Notes: generated by a model not told the origin, from the sequence alone. DNA of 46,140 nt from Caldilineaceae bacterium (GCA_022842065.1 JALHQH010000074.1:1-46140); one strand, 5' to 3'; positions 34,060 through 43,187 are shown, counted from the first letter of the stretch. Made by a program: numbers and translations.

Positions 34060-36540
34060 GTGCTTTCATTTGGCAATAAACTACGGCACTATCGTGAAGC
34101 CAAAGGCTTGATGCGCAAGCAACTTGCCCATCAAGCCGGCTGTGCGGTGGTGACCATTCAAAAAATCGAACGGGACGAGCGCAAGCCATCTTTCGAGTTG
34201 GCCCAACGGCTGGGGCAGGCCCTGCAACTGTCGCCACCAGAACATGCCTTGTTGCTAGCTGCGCTACAACCCGCGCCGCAACCGCCGTTGCCCGCGCCCG
34301 CAGCGCCTGTGGCACCAACCTTCATTGGACGGGCAACGGAACGACAAACCATCGTGCAACGCTTGACAAGCGGCACCACACGGCTCCTCACTTTAACTGG
34401 GACGGGCGGCGTCGGCAAGACGCGTCTTGCCGAAACCGTCGCCGCTGATCTGCGCCCTGCGTTTGCCGATGGGGTTCAGATCGTGGAATTGGCGACCATT
34501 CGCCAGCCGACCCTGCTGCCGAGTGCCCTTGTGCGCGCGCTCGATGGTACCCCCAGCGATGAACGCACCGCCATCACCACTTTACTTGAATTGCTACGAC
34601 CCCGCCAGCTCTTACTGCTCCTTGACAACTTTGAGCAACTCAGCACCGCTGCGCCCTTGCTAACCGAATTGCTTGAACAATGTCCACGCTTGACCTTGTT
34701 GGTAACCGCGCGCGCAGCCCTACACCTGCCCGCCGAAGAGCAACTGCGCATTGAACCGCTGGCGTTACCACCACGCCCAACCGCCGAGCCAGTTGACCTG
34801 GCCGCGATCAGCAGCAGTCCAGCCATCACCCTCTTTGTCAGCCGCGCCCAGGCCGCCCAGCCCAGCTTTACCCTGGATCAAAACAATGTGCAGGCGGTGA
34901 TCCAACTTTGTACGCTGCTCGATGGCCTGCCCCTGGCCATTGAGTTGATGGCGGCCCGTATCCGTTTAATGTCACCCCAACTGTTATTGGCGCGCCTGAT
35001 CACCGCAGCAGGCAGACCGCGCCTTGATCTGATTGCGCAACCGCTTGCCAGCCTGCCCGGTAGCCAGCCGACCCGCCAAGAGACCCTGCGCGCCTCTTTG
35101 GCTTGGAGCTACCAGTTGCTCAACCCGATTGAACAGCAGGCATTTTGCCACTTTGGCCTCTTTCATGGCGGCTGTCGGCTGCTCGATGCCGAGTTGCTGC
35201 TCTATCCGGATCAGGCCGAGCCTGAGCAGACGACCCTTTATACCTGGGATCTGCTTAGCTCACTACTCGATAAGAGCTTGATTTATCAGCGCATGGTCGA
35301 AGGCGAACCGCGTTTCTTGATGCTGGAGACCGTACGCGAATATGCGCGCGAACAGCTGCTGGCAATGCCAGGCGCGCATGCAATCCAGCAGCGCTATGCC
35401 GAGCATTATCGGGAAGTCGCGCAACGCTTTGCGGAGCGGATCGTCGAAGGGGCCCAGCTTGCGCAGTGGCTGGCAGCGGCCGAACGCGAACATGCCAACT
35501 GGCGGGCGGCATTGACCTGGAGTCTTGATCAGGGCGAGGCGGCCCTTGCCTTGCAAATTGCCACGGCGCTCTGGCGCTTCTGGTGGATTCGCAGCTATTG
35601 GCAGGAGGGATGTGCGTGGCTGGAACGTGGCTTGGCCGCCTTTACCGCCACCAACCGCACAGCCCAACAGCTGCGCGCACGCGCGCTGCGGGCTGCAGGC
35701 GCGCTGCGCTTGGAACAAGGCGAGCATAGCACTGCGCGACGCCACCTAATGCACAGTCAAATCCTCGCGCGCGCCGTAGGTGATGAATACACAGAGGCGT
35801 TGGCCCTTAGCTCCTTGGCGACTTTGTTGTGTCGCGAAGGTGATTTTATCCAAGCGGAGGCCGCCATGTTGCAAAGCACAGCTTATGACCGTAAAACCGG
35901 CAATGTGCGCGACTTGGCCGTCAGCCTGGGCATTCTGGGTGAGATCGGACTCTATCAGCGGGATTTCCCCAAAGCGGTTGACTATTTGCAACAGGCCCTG
36001 GCGTTGCAGACCCAGCGCAATGACCACCACAGTTGTATGATTACGCAGTTAAATCTGGGATATGCCTGTGCTGAACAGGGAGACTATGTGGCGGCAAAAC
36101 CACATGTTGAAGCAGGCTTACAGCTGGCGCGCCTGTTGACAAACCCACTGGCCGAAGCGACCGGGCTGCAACAGTTAGCGGAACTTTATTTTGCTACGGC
36201 ACAACCTGCGGAGGCGCGACATACTTTAACGGCGGCCTTTGCTGTGGCCCAAAAACATAAACTCCAGCGTAACTTGGCTAGCCTCCTAGGCGTCCTGGGC
36301 GAAGCACAGCTACGCCAAGGGAACGAGGCCTTTGCCATCCAGCTCTTTGGCGCCGTCCATGGGGCAGTCGCAGCGTGGCAGATTAAACTAGACCACCATG
36401 AGCAAAGCAGATTGGCGGCGCGTCTGGCACAAGTACGCGCCCAGCACAATCCGACCGCGTTTGAATTCCACTACCGCACAGGCTTCGCCGCACCGGAGGC
36501 AACCATCACCACCGCACGCGACTTACTCCGTATATTGTAA
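34060..36540 (+). CDS. XRE-STAND ATPase-TPR transcriptional regulator
   Basis: This 826-aa protein begins with an XRE helix-turn-helix (about 5-65: LRHYREAKGL, then VVTIQKIERDERKPSFE). An NB-ARC-like STAND ATPase follows, with Walker A TGTGGVGKTRLAE (near 115) and Walker B LLLLLDNFEQL (near 190). The C-terminal half is TPR-like helical repeats. In known relatives of this architecture ligand binding is thought to release the ATPase switch. The GTG at 34060 lacks a clear ribosome site, so the start is tentative. Its target is unknown; the divergent exoprotein is the nearest candidate. Confidence 0.88.
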   Translation: MLSFGNKLRHYREAKGLMRKQLAHQAGCAVVTIQKIERDERKPSFELAQRLGQALQLSPPEHALLLAALQPAPQPPLPAPAAPVAPTFIGRATERQTIVQRLTSGTTRLLTLTGTGGVGKTRLAETVAADLRPAFADGVQIVELATIRQPTLLPSALVRALDGTPSDERTAITTLLELLRPRQLLLLLDNFEQLSTAAPLLTELLEQCPRLTLLVTARAALHLPAEEQLRIEPLALPPRPTAEPVDLAAISSSPAITLFVSRAQAAQPSFTLDQNNVQAVIQLCTLLDGLPLAIELMAARIRLMSPQLLLARLITAAGRPRLDLIAQPLASLPGSQPTRQETLRASLAWSYQLLNPIEQQAFCHFGLFHGGCRLLDAELLLYPDQAEPEQTTLYTWDLLSSLLDKSLIYQRMVEGEPRFLMLETVREYAREQLLAMPGAHAIQQRYAEHYREVAQRFAERIVEGAQLAQWLAAAEREHANWRAALTWSLDQGEAALALQIATALWRFWWIRSYWQEGCAWLERGLAAFTATNRTAQQLRARALRAAGALRLEQGEHSTARRHLMHSQILARAVGDEYTEALALSSLATLLCREGDFIQAEAAMLQSTAYDRKTGNVRDLAVSLGILGEIGLYQRDFPKAVDYLQQALALQTQRNDHHSCMITQLNLGYACAEQGDYVAAKPHVEAGLQLARLLTNPLAEATGLQQLAELYFATAQPAEARHTLTAAFAVAQKHKLQRNLASLLGVLGEAQLRQGNEAFAIQLFGAVHGAVAAWQIKLDHHEQSRLAARLAQVRAQHNPTAFEFHYRTGFAAPEATITTARDLLRIL

Positions 36541-36600
36541 ATTAATTTGGTTCAATGGGATCTTAGGGGGTTGACAAGATCGCCCTGGGCTAAAGCCGCA

Positions 36601-36664
36601 GGGCTACCGAACAACGCCGGGTAAACCCGGCTAAGGGGGGGTACCCGGCGTTGTTCGGTAGCCC
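36601..36664. repeat. 23-bp perfect intergenic hairpin
   Basis: 36601-36623 pairs perfectly with 36642-36664 around an 18-base loop. A smaller hairpin (GCCCTGGGCT / AGCCGCAGGGC, one bulge) lies just before it. It follows the regulator gene and could terminate it, yet it also overlaps the broken end of the minus-strand remnant at 36631-36768. Its modular form suggests a dispersed intergenic repeat. Confidence 0.75.
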
Positions 36665-36768
36665 GGGTGCCCACTGGGCGCGTTGACGGCGGGACTGACA
36701 GGTTGCACAGAGGCGATTTGGCAACCAAGTAAGTGTTCCACGCGTTGTCGTAAGGTCAGGTCACCCAT
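36631..36768 (-). pseudogene. Truncated gene remnant (kinase-like N-terminus)
   Basis: An ATG at 36768 overlaps the methyltransferase stop by 8 bases. It opens a 45-codon frame whose first 25 residues (LRQRVEHLLGCQIASVQPV) look like the start of a fructosamine-kinase or aminoglycoside-phosphotransferase-like protein. After that the frame enters the intergenic hairpin and stops (36631). I read it as a gene cut off by the repeat. The kinase assignment is tentative because so little is left. Confidence 0.5.
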
Positions 36769-37402
36769 CTGATACCCTGCCGCGGTCAGCAACGATCAGA
36801 TAACGCTCATCAACGACCGGCCCACCCCACAACGCAGACTGCACAGCAAGGTCCACCAACGTGGCAGGACGCAGGTCGGTTGGCAGGGCCGCAAGCACGG
36901 TTTCCGCATGCAACCCACCGCCGGTATGCCAAAAACCTTCAATTAAAAGCAACCGTCCCGTTGGTTGTAACAACGCACGCCAACGCGCAAGGACGCGCGC
37001 CGGTACCGGCAAAGCCCAGAGCAAATGGCGACAGAGGACGACGCCAAATGCGGCCTGGTCTAACGGCGGCTCGGCTGCTGCCATCACCTGAAATGTGATC
37101 GATTGGCCGGCTGCGTGGGCTTTTTGTTTGGCTTGTGCAATCATCGCCGGCGAGAGGTCGATGCCCGTGACCGTATGGCCCAACGTTGCCAATAGCAGAC
37201 TAAGTGAACCGGTGCCGCAGCCAATGTCCAGGATGGTAGTCGGCGTGGCTGGGAGCCATTGGGTCAGTAGATCCGCCCAAGCCTGCCGCACGATGGGATC
37301 GCGTAAGCCATGATCTGGTTCGTTGTCAAAGGTGGCGGCTTCATTATCCCAGTATTGCTGGGTTGCACGCAATTGGTCTTGGTCATCGCGATTTTTAATC
37401 AT
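36761..37402 (-). CDS. Class I SAM-dependent methyltransferase
   Basis: This 213-aa protein has motif I ILDIGCGTGSLSLLL, motif II GIDLSPAMI and a motif IV-like FGVVLCRHLLWAL, placing it among UbiE/BioC-like small-molecule methyltransferases. The acceptor is unknown. It lies 39 bp behind a tetR gene on the same strand and is followed by an overlapping gene remnant, so the original operon was tetR-methyltransferase-kinase-like. No clear ribosome site precedes the ATG. Confidence 0.9.
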   Translation of the reverse strand: MIKNRDDQDQLRATQQYWDNEAATFDNEPDHGLRDPIVRQAWADLLTQWLPATPTTILDIGCGTGSLSLLLATLGHTVTGIDLSPAMIAQAKQKAHAAGQSITFQVMAAAEPPLDQAAFGVVLCRHLLWALPVPARVLARWRALLQPTGRLLLIEGFWHTGGGLHAETVLAALPTDLRPATLVDLAVQSALWGGPVVDERYLIVADRGRVSDG

Positions 37403-37441
37403 TGCGGTTGCAGTCTACTGCTCATTAAAATAGATCATCCC

Positions 37442-38089
37442 CTACTTTGTCAGCAGGGCACAGATCATCTGCTGCAGCCCGGCACTCATGGCTTCAGCAC
37501 TTTGCGCATGGGTTTCGTGCAGCGTTTTCAGCATATCAGGACGCAGCAAAACCAACAAGGCGGCGACGACAAACTGAACGTCACGGTCGGCGGGAATTTC
37601 ACCCCGGTTGGACGCGGCGCGCAACAAGCCTTGGATCGTCATGCGTAACCAGCTAGCCGGGCCGATTCCCGGTGGCAGTTTTGGCACGTCCGTAAGGCTG
37701 CCACTGCTCAAGAGCGGGGCATGACGCAGTTGAAAATGGATATAATACGCAATGAACCAGGTAAGTTGGGCCAAATAGGGTTCACCGGCGACAGTGCGCG
37801 CCCGTAGCGCGGCCAACACCTGCTCTTGAAAATCGCGCATCTGGCTATCCATGAGCACCATACACAGATCGCCCTTACTGGTAAAGTGGCGATAAAGGGT
37901 GCCCTGCCCCACACCAGCCGTCCGTGCAATCTCGGTCATGTTAACTGCATCGACGCCACGCTCGGCAAAGAGCGTCTCGGCCACGCGCAAAAGCCGGGCG
38001 CGATTTTCCAACGCATCGGCACGCTCTGGCCGCGTCGCCTCTACGCCGATTTGATTTAATTCAATGACATCAGGTTGATTCTGTTCCAT
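37442..38089 (-). CDS. TetR family repressor
   Basis: This 215-aa TetR regulator has LLRVAETLFAERGVDAVNMTEIARTAGVGQGTLYRHFTSK, here split as helix 1 and the HTH, at residues about 30-75. ATG at 38089 is chosen over the longer frame to 38140. A TATAAT on the minus strand (38101-38096) would place the transcript start at or near this ATG, suggesting a leaderless message. The divergent promoter at 38134-38187 contains two palindromes that are good candidate operators. Confidence 0.9.
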   Translation of the reverse strand: MEQNQPDVIELNQIGVEATRPERADALENRARLLRVAETLFAERGVDAVNMTEIARTAGVGQGTLYRHFTSKGDLCMVLMDSQMRDFQEQVLAALRARTVAGEPYLAQLTWFIAYYIHFQLRHAPLLSSGSLTDVPKLPPGIGPASWLRMTIQGLLRAASNRGEIPADRDVQFVVAALLVLLRPDMLKTLHETHAQSAEAMSAGLQQMICALLTK

Positions 38090-38133
38090 CGCCCGATTAT
38101 ACACCATGATTACGTTTTTAGCTAGAGGCCTGC

Positions 38134-38187
38134 TTGACAAACGGACTGTAGTCCGTTATGCTGTTTATCAAACGGACTACAGTCCGC
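38134..38187 (+). promoter_or_regulatory. Promoter with two palindromic TetR operators
   Basis: TTGACA (38134-38139) and TATGCT (38157-38162) are 17 bases apart. The spacer is almost entirely the palindrome ACGGACT-GT-AGTCCGT (38141-38156). A second one, ACGGACT-AC-AGTCCGC (38172-38187), lies just after the expected start. A repressor on these sites would block polymerase directly. They lie between tetR and the DUF6069 gene, so the TetR at 37442-38089 is the obvious ligand; binding itself is inferred. Confidence 0.85.
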
Positions 38188-38235
38188 TAGGCAGTAACGA
38201 CAAGTTCACATTCAAAAAAAGAGAGCGAGCATTCT

Positions 38236-38691
38236 ATGTCAACAACAGGAACAACCGTAGCAGCAACAACAACGGGAACAACAGGGACAGCAACACGTAA
38301 ACCGGCCATTGGTGCGATCTGGCGCAATGGGCTGATCGCCGCGGTAATTGCGGCAGTGATTAATGGGATTCTCTATGCCGTGGGGGCAGCGACGGGCAAT
38401 ATGCCGCAAAGTATCATCACCCCGGCCGGCTATCCGATCACCTTGGCCCCCATGCTTATCATGTCAATCGTCCCCTTGTTGATTGGTACCCTCGCCTACA
38501 CGATCCTGACCCGTTTTGTGGCCAATCCACTGGCCAATCGCATCTTTGTGATCGTCAGTATCTTGCTGCTGATTGCGATGGCGATCACGCCACTCCAATT
38601 ACCGGGCGCGCCGCTGGGCATGATCATCATCCTGGAAGTGTCACACCTGGTTGCAGGTGGGGCGTTGCTCTATGGGTTAACCCGCGCATAA
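38236..38691 (+). CDS. DUF6069-like membrane protein
   Basis: This 151-aa protein has a Thr/Gly-rich, low-complexity N-terminus (about 1-25) followed by four membrane segments (about 35-53, 70-90, 103-120, 128-148). It resembles the DUF6069 family, which has no assigned function. It is divergent from a TetR gene and sits behind a promoter with two operators, an arrangement usual for an inducible transport or tolerance protein. A 25-bp hairpin follows the stop. Confidence 0.8.
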   Translation: MSTTGTTVAATTTGTTGTATRKPAIGAIWRNGLIAAVIAAVINGILYAVGAATGNMPQSIITPAGYPITLAPMLIMSIVPLLIGTLAYTILTRFVANPLANRIFVIVSILLLIAMAITPLQLPGAPLGMIIILEVSHLVAGGALLYGLTRA

Positions 38692-38714
38692 CTTATAGAT
38701 AAATCAAATGAAAT

Positions 38715-38766
38715 TGGCACAATCGTGTACTGCGCATCCGGGGATGCGCAGTACACGATTGTGCCA
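38715..38766 (+). terminator. 25-bp perfect hairpin
   Basis: 38715-38739 pairs perfectly with 38742-38766, leaving only GG as loop. It starts 23 bases after the DUF6069 stop and is followed by a loosely T-rich stretch. Position suggests a terminator; the stem is longer than one needs. Confidence 0.7.
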
Positions 38767-38786
38767 CGTTTAATTATGTTATCTAT

Positions 38787-38940
38787 TAGCTAGTTCTTGT
38801 TGCGAAACACGATTTCTACCGAGAAGAACGCCAAGAGCGCGAAGAAATCGCAAAGAAACTTCAGAGAAAACCCTTTGCGAATCTTTGCGTTCTTCGCGAC
38901 CTTGGTGGTGATAAGGCCCTTTCGCAACAAAAACTAGCTA
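38787..38940. repeat. 154-bp nested inverted repeat
   Basis: The outer arms (38788-38807 and 38920-38939) match with one mismatch. Inner arms CCAAGAGCGCGAAGAA (from 38831) and TTCTTCGCGACCTTGG (to 38905) pair as well, with GCAAAGA/TCTTTGC between. The whole could fold into one long cruciform. Its right end touches the start of the 151-bp repeat at 38939. No coding content. Confidence 0.75.
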
Positions 38941-39089
38941 TACTGAAGTCAAGTTGAGAACCGGCGTTTTGCTGGCTAACGGGATCGCGTGCGTCGCACT
39001 GACCGCCAACTGTTTCCAGTCCGCTAGATTCTTTGGTCAGTGCGACGCACGCTGACCGAAACTAGGGGTCTCATTCTGATTTGAGTATA
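38939..39089 (+). repeat. 151-bp MITE-like repeat, copy 3
   Basis: Same length as copy 2 and different at two positions only (C for A in GGCGTTTT, C for T in GGTCTCAT). It carries the same imperfect TATACT/AGTATA termini and internal 18-bp hairpin. It ends 5 bases from the stop codon of the metallophosphoesterase gene. Confidence 0.9.
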
Positions 39090-39093
39090 GCGG

Positions 39094-39873
39094 TTATTTC
39101 ACCCAAAATGGTTGGCGCTCGCCGTTAAGAAAACCCCGCACAGTCGCATAGGCGGGGTTTTTTTGTGCCTGCAATTGGGCAATGACAAGTTGATGGTCAT
39201 AGTCTACTTTGCGACAATCAAGGTGATAGCCCTGTTCATCAGCCGTCAACAGCACATAACTGGCGCGTAAATCAGGCAACACCGGCAGACTGACACTGCC
39301 CAGGTTGACTACGCGCACCCCCGCCACCGTGCGATCCAACGCCCAATGGGTATGCCCCACAAAGATTAAATCCGCCTCAGCGCCGGCAATTGCGGCTGCC
39401 ACCGCGGCGTCACTCATCACCGGGCGAATGCCCTCCCCATCATCTTGCCCCGGCGCAGCATGGACACAGAGCACGCGCGTCCCATCCGGCAAGGTCACCC
39501 GGTACTCCAACGGCAAATTAGCAATCCACGCCAGATCACCGCTGGCGGTGAGCGCGCCTTGGGTCCAGACCATGGCATAAGCCAATTCGAGTGGCGCTGA
39601 CTCATTTTGTGCGGCCGCCTGGCTAATCGCCGCCGGGGTCAGGGGGAATTCGGTCTGCACATCGGTTAACCAACGGTCGGTATTGCCACGGATGGCGATG
39701 TGGTTGGGCAAGGTGCGTAACCGTTGTGCGACCCCCACCGGGTCCGGCCCCATGGCGACCAGATCACCCAGCAGCCAATAAGCCGCAATCGGCCCTTGGG
39801 TGGCAATGTCGGCGAGGACTGCGTCCAGTGCCACCCGGTTGCCATGAATATCAGATAGAATTGCAATACGCAT
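39094..39873 (-). CDS. YfcE/ApaH-like metallophosphoesterase
   Basis: This 259-aa enzyme shows the calcineurin-like metal motifs in order: LSDIHGN, LLGDLVAMGPDP, IRGNTD, CVHAAPG and FVGHTHW. These coordinate two metals for phosphodiester or phosphoprotein hydrolysis; the substrate is unknown. ATG at 39873 follows GGAGGG by 4 bases. The stop lies 5 bases from the third copy of the 151-bp repeat. Confidence 0.93.
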   Translation of the reverse strand: MRIAILSDIHGNRVALDAVLADIATQGPIAAYWLLGDLVAMGPDPVGVAQRLRTLPNHIAIRGNTDRWLTDVQTEFPLTPAAISQAAAQNESAPLELAYAMVWTQGALTASGDLAWIANLPLEYRVTLPDGTRVLCVHAAPGQDDGEGIRPVMSDAAVAAAIAGAEADLIFVGHTHWALDRTVAGVRVVNLGSVSLPVLPDLRASYVLLTADEQGYHLDCRKVDYDHQLVIAQLQAQKNPAYATVRGFLNGERQPFWVK

Positions 39874-40057
39874 AATTCCCTCCAATTTTGTAATACAATT
39901 GTAAAGCTAATACCCAATTAGTTAGGTAAGATCAAGAGAGTTTACAACACTGATTTTGAAAACCAGTGGCTTTACCGTGCGACGCCGGATGCAACCGTTT
40001 TTAAGCAGCATGGTTGCATCGATCAACTCAATGGAAAAATGAGCACAGGTTTTATAC

Positions 40058-42619
40058 ATGAGATTGCAGCTTCACCCCGATCGAGCTTGGCGTACGATCA
40101 TCATCAGCGGTATCGTCGCCTATCTGATGCCAAACTTTATCTTCTGGTGGTTGACCGAGCCAAAAGCCAGCATTTATTTTCGCGACAGCTATTTTTTTTG
40201 CTATACATTGTTTGTCATCGTACTCTTTGTTCTGGCTAGCCGGCAAACCCGCCGACAGGTACCACAGCTTTGGGGCGCGTGGTTCTTTTTTTTATTGTCA
40301 ATGGTGAGCCTACTGTTCACCGTCATTGTTTGGGTCTTTATCGAAATGATCAAGGGGCAAACGGGCGATGTCGCGACCGGCGCAAGTTTCCTCTTTGCAA
40401 GCCATCTGCTCTTTGGTTGGGGCATTTTTCAGATCCCCAAACATCGCCAGACACGCATTCAAGCAGTACGGCAAGCTATTGATGCATTGACGGTACTGAT
40501 TGGCAGCACTTTATTGCTTTGGCTACTTTGGCTCAGCCCCTTAACCGCCCAAGGCATTCTGGCTTTTGACAAACTAGTTGTTACCACCCTGTATCTTTTA
40601 TCCGATCTGGTCCTGGCCGCCGTCCTGATTTCGCTCTTTTTCCGCCCCCAGTTGGGCCAACCGCGTGGACCGTTGGTATTGTTAAGCGGGGCCATTTTTT
40701 TTATGTTGCTGGCGAATCTCGCCATTGTTGTGCAACCACTAGGTGCCGGTGCACAGGCCGGTGATCTTAAGGATCAATTCTACTTAATTGCCCTCATCTT
40801 TTGTGGAGCGGCAGCGGCATTACAGCTCGCCGTGGTCGGTCAACCGCCAACCAAACCCAAATTTGCGGAACAACAGGAGCGGCTTTTGCATGGCATGCGC
40901 GTGATCATCCCACCGCTCATCTTACTGGTTACCTATGGCGTGATGATTCTTACCCACGGCAGTGACTATGCCTATTCATCCTACTTAATGGCGCTAGGTA
41001 TTGGCGTTATGTTTTTGTTGGTCAGTGCACGCCAGTTTCTGACCTTGTGGGAAAATGTTGGGCTAGCCGTGGCCTTGCGCCGAGAGTTGGGCGAACGGCA
41101 ACAGATCCAAGATGAGTTACAGCGGGCCAATGAAACATTAGAGCAACATGTGGCGGAGCGCACCAAAGAGTTGATGGTCCTCAACGAGCAACTGCGCAAC
41201 AATGAAAGCAAACTACGCTTTGATGCCTTTCACGACAAGTTAACCGGCCTGCCGAATCGGGCCGCCTTTATTCATCATCTGGAAAGTGCGCTGCAGGCAG
41301 CACGGAATGATGTTACCTATCACTTTGCCGTGCTCTTTCTCGATTTGGATGGCTTTAAGGTTGTTAATGATAGTCTTGGCCATTGGTTAGGGGATGAGTT
41401 CTTGATTGGGCTGGCCCGCCGTCTGAAGGAACATGTGCCCGTGGGCAATTTGGTGGCGCGCCTGGGTGGTGATGAATTTGTCGTGCTAATTGAGCATCTT
41501 GACAATGATCGAGAGGCGGTCGAGATCGCCGAGCAGATTCAACGCCAATTGCGCCGTCCCCTTGAAATTCGCGGTTATCGGCTCTACACAACGGCAAGCA
41601 TTGGGGTCGTCGTACGCGATGGCGTCCATACCACAGCTGGCGATCTCTTGCGCGATGCCGATATTGCCATGTATAAGGCCAAGGAAAATGGCAAAGCACG
41701 CTGTGTGGTCTTTGATGCGACCATGCGTGCCCAGGCGGTCACCCGGTTAAAATTAGAAACGGCACTGCGCCATGCCCTGTTGCGCAATGAACTCTATTTG
41801 GTCTATCAACCAATTTGGGATGTGGCCAAGCAGCAGATCACAGGCTTCGAGGCGCTTGCCCGCTGGCAAAATGTCGAACATGGATGCATTGCCCCAGCCG
41901 AGTTTATTCCGATCGCCGAAGAGACCGGCCTGATCATCCCCTTGGGCGAATGGGTGCTAGAGGAAGCTTGCCGTCAACTTAAAAATTGGCAGACACAGTG
42001 GCCCCAAGCCGCGGCCTTAACGATCAGCGTCAATATTTCGGCCCAGCAACTTTACCAAGGCGATCTCCCGGTCATGGTCGAACAGACATTACAAAAGACT
42101 GGTTTAGCAGCCAGTGCGCTCAAAATTGAGATCACAGAAAGCATCTTCATGGAGGATGTCGAGGCTGCCATTAATGCCTGTTCACAGCTACGGGCACTCG
42201 GGGTCTATCTGCAGATCGACGACTTTGGCACTGGCTACTCCTCCTTTAACTATCTGCACCGGCTGCCAATCAACACGCTGAAAATTGATAAAAGTTTTAT
42301 CGATCTGCTCAGCTTGGGTGGGCAACATATTGAGATTGTCCGGACCATTGCCACGCTGGCCCACAATCTACAAATGAGTGTGATTGCCGAAGGGGTCGAG
42401 ACCGAAGAACAGTTAGCCCATGTCGAGGCGTTGGGCTGTGAACAGGTGCAGGGTTATCTGATTGCCAAACCATTAGAATGGGGGGCAGCCGCAGCGTTTA
42501 TTCAATCGTGTTTGGCCAAGCCGGTAAATGGACCGACCACCACACCTTCTCTGAGCCAACCCTTGCGCTACAACCTGGCAGGGTTGCCACGCCAAGTAGA
42601 GGGGATATCCACCTTGTAA
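40058..42619 (+). CDS. Membrane GGDEF-EAL c-di-GMP enzyme
   Basis: This 853-aa protein has about eight N-terminal membrane segments (15-330), a coiled coil (about 345-385), then GGDEF and EAL domains. The diguanylate cyclase loop is GGDEF (about 470). The RxxD inhibitory site that normally lies five residues upstream is PVGN, so product feedback looks lost. The phosphodiesterase residues look complete: EALARW (about 597), NISAQQL, EITES, DDFGTGYSS, KIDKSFI and EGVETEEQ. Both activities are therefore possible. AGG lies 8 bases before the ATG; short hairpins at 39950-40020 precede it without matching a riboswitch I know. Confidence 0.94.
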   Translation: MRLQLHPDRAWRTIIISGIVAYLMPNFIFWWLTEPKASIYFRDSYFFCYTLFVIVLFVLASRQTRRQVPQLWGAWFFFLLSMVSLLFTVIVWVFIEMIKGQTGDVATGASFLFASHLLFGWGIFQIPKHRQTRIQAVRQAIDALTVLIGSTLLLWLLWLSPLTAQGILAFDKLVVTTLYLLSDLVLAAVLISLFFRPQLGQPRGPLVLLSGAIFFMLLANLAIVVQPLGAGAQAGDLKDQFYLIALIFCGAAAALQLAVVGQPPTKPKFAEQQERLLHGMRVIIPPLILLVTYGVMILTHGSDYAYSSYLMALGIGVMFLLVSARQFLTLWENVGLAVALRRELGERQQIQDELQRANETLEQHVAERTKELMVLNEQLRNNESKLRFDAFHDKLTGLPNRAAFIHHLESALQAARNDVTYHFAVLFLDLDGFKVVNDSLGHWLGDEFLIGLARRLKEHVPVGNLVARLGGDEFVVLIEHLDNDREAVEIAEQIQRQLRRPLEIRGYRLYTTASIGVVVRDGVHTTAGDLLRDADIAMYKAKENGKARCVVFDATMRAQAVTRLKLETALRHALLRNELYLVYQPIWDVAKQQITGFEALARWQNVEHGCIAPAEFIPIAEETGLIIPLGEWVLEEACRQLKNWQTQWPQAAALTISVNISAQQLYQGDLPVMVEQTLQKTGLAASALKIEITESIFMEDVEAAINACSQLRALGVYLQIDDFGTGYSSFNYLHRLPINTLKIDKSFIDLLSLGGQHIEIVRTIATLAHNLQMSVIAEGVETEEQLAHVEALGCEQVQGYLIAKPLEWGAAAAFIQSCLAKPVNGPTTTPSLSQPLRYNLAGLPRQVEGISTL

Positions 42620-42620
42620 G

Positions 42621-43094
42621 CTACCCAGCCCGCTCGATCCGACATTGAAAACAGTTGTTGGTCGCCGAGCGAACATGAATGTAGGTGACTTCTGGTCGCG
42701 CCAAAAGCGCGGCAGCCCTGGCGGGGAGCAGATCCGTCGGCACAATTTGGCCAGTGCCATAGATGATCCGCTCGGCCTGGTTGTAACCACGCAGGATATA
42801 TTGGGGCGACCCCAACATTGGCGGGAGTTCGGCTGATTCGGCGTAGCGGGGACAAGCCTCGGCATGGAGAAAGATCGGGCCGGCTTCGGCATAGGGTTGC
42901 AGGTTGGTAAAAGGACGATGGGCCAGGATCAGATAAGGTTCATTCGCCCGAACCAAGTCAAGACAGTGGCGACAGGGCACACCATCCCCGTCGGAGATGT
43001 GGCATTCGGGCGGTTGGCCGTTGGCGTCGGGCTGGCCCGCTTGCAGGGCAGTCACAATTTCGGTGGGGAGGGCGACAAAACGAATGGCGGACAT
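42621..43094 (-). CDS. DUF1203 family protein
   Basis: This 157-aa protein carries the DUF1203 signatures PCRHCLDLV, GPIFLHAEACPRY, LRGYNQAERIIYGTG and VTYIHVRSATNNCFQC. The conserved Cys residues suggest metal or redox chemistry, but no function is established. GGAG lies 8 bases before the ATG. Its stop is two bases from the stop of the convergent GGDEF-EAL gene, so no separate terminator exists there. Confidence 0.88.
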   Translation of the reverse strand: MSAIRFVALPTEIVTALQAGQPDANGQPPECHISDGDGVPCRHCLDLVRANEPYLILAHRPFTNLQPYAEAGPIFLHAEACPRYAESAELPPMLGSPQYILRGYNQAERIIYGTGQIVPTDLLPARAAALLARPEVTYIHVRSATNNCFQCRIERAG

Positions 43095-43187
43095 TTGGGT
43101 AGCTCCTTTTGATTAGGCTAGGGATTGGACAACATGACCCTAGCATAGTCCAGCCGGTGCGGCAGATCCACCCGTTTCTTGCACACT

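Noticed and set aside
39888..40057. Possible c-di-GMP riboswitch upstream of the GGDEF-EAL gene
   Set aside because: Short hairpins (CACTG/CAGTG, GATGCAACC/GGTTGCATC) exist, but the conserved residues of known c-di-GMP aptamers are not seen.
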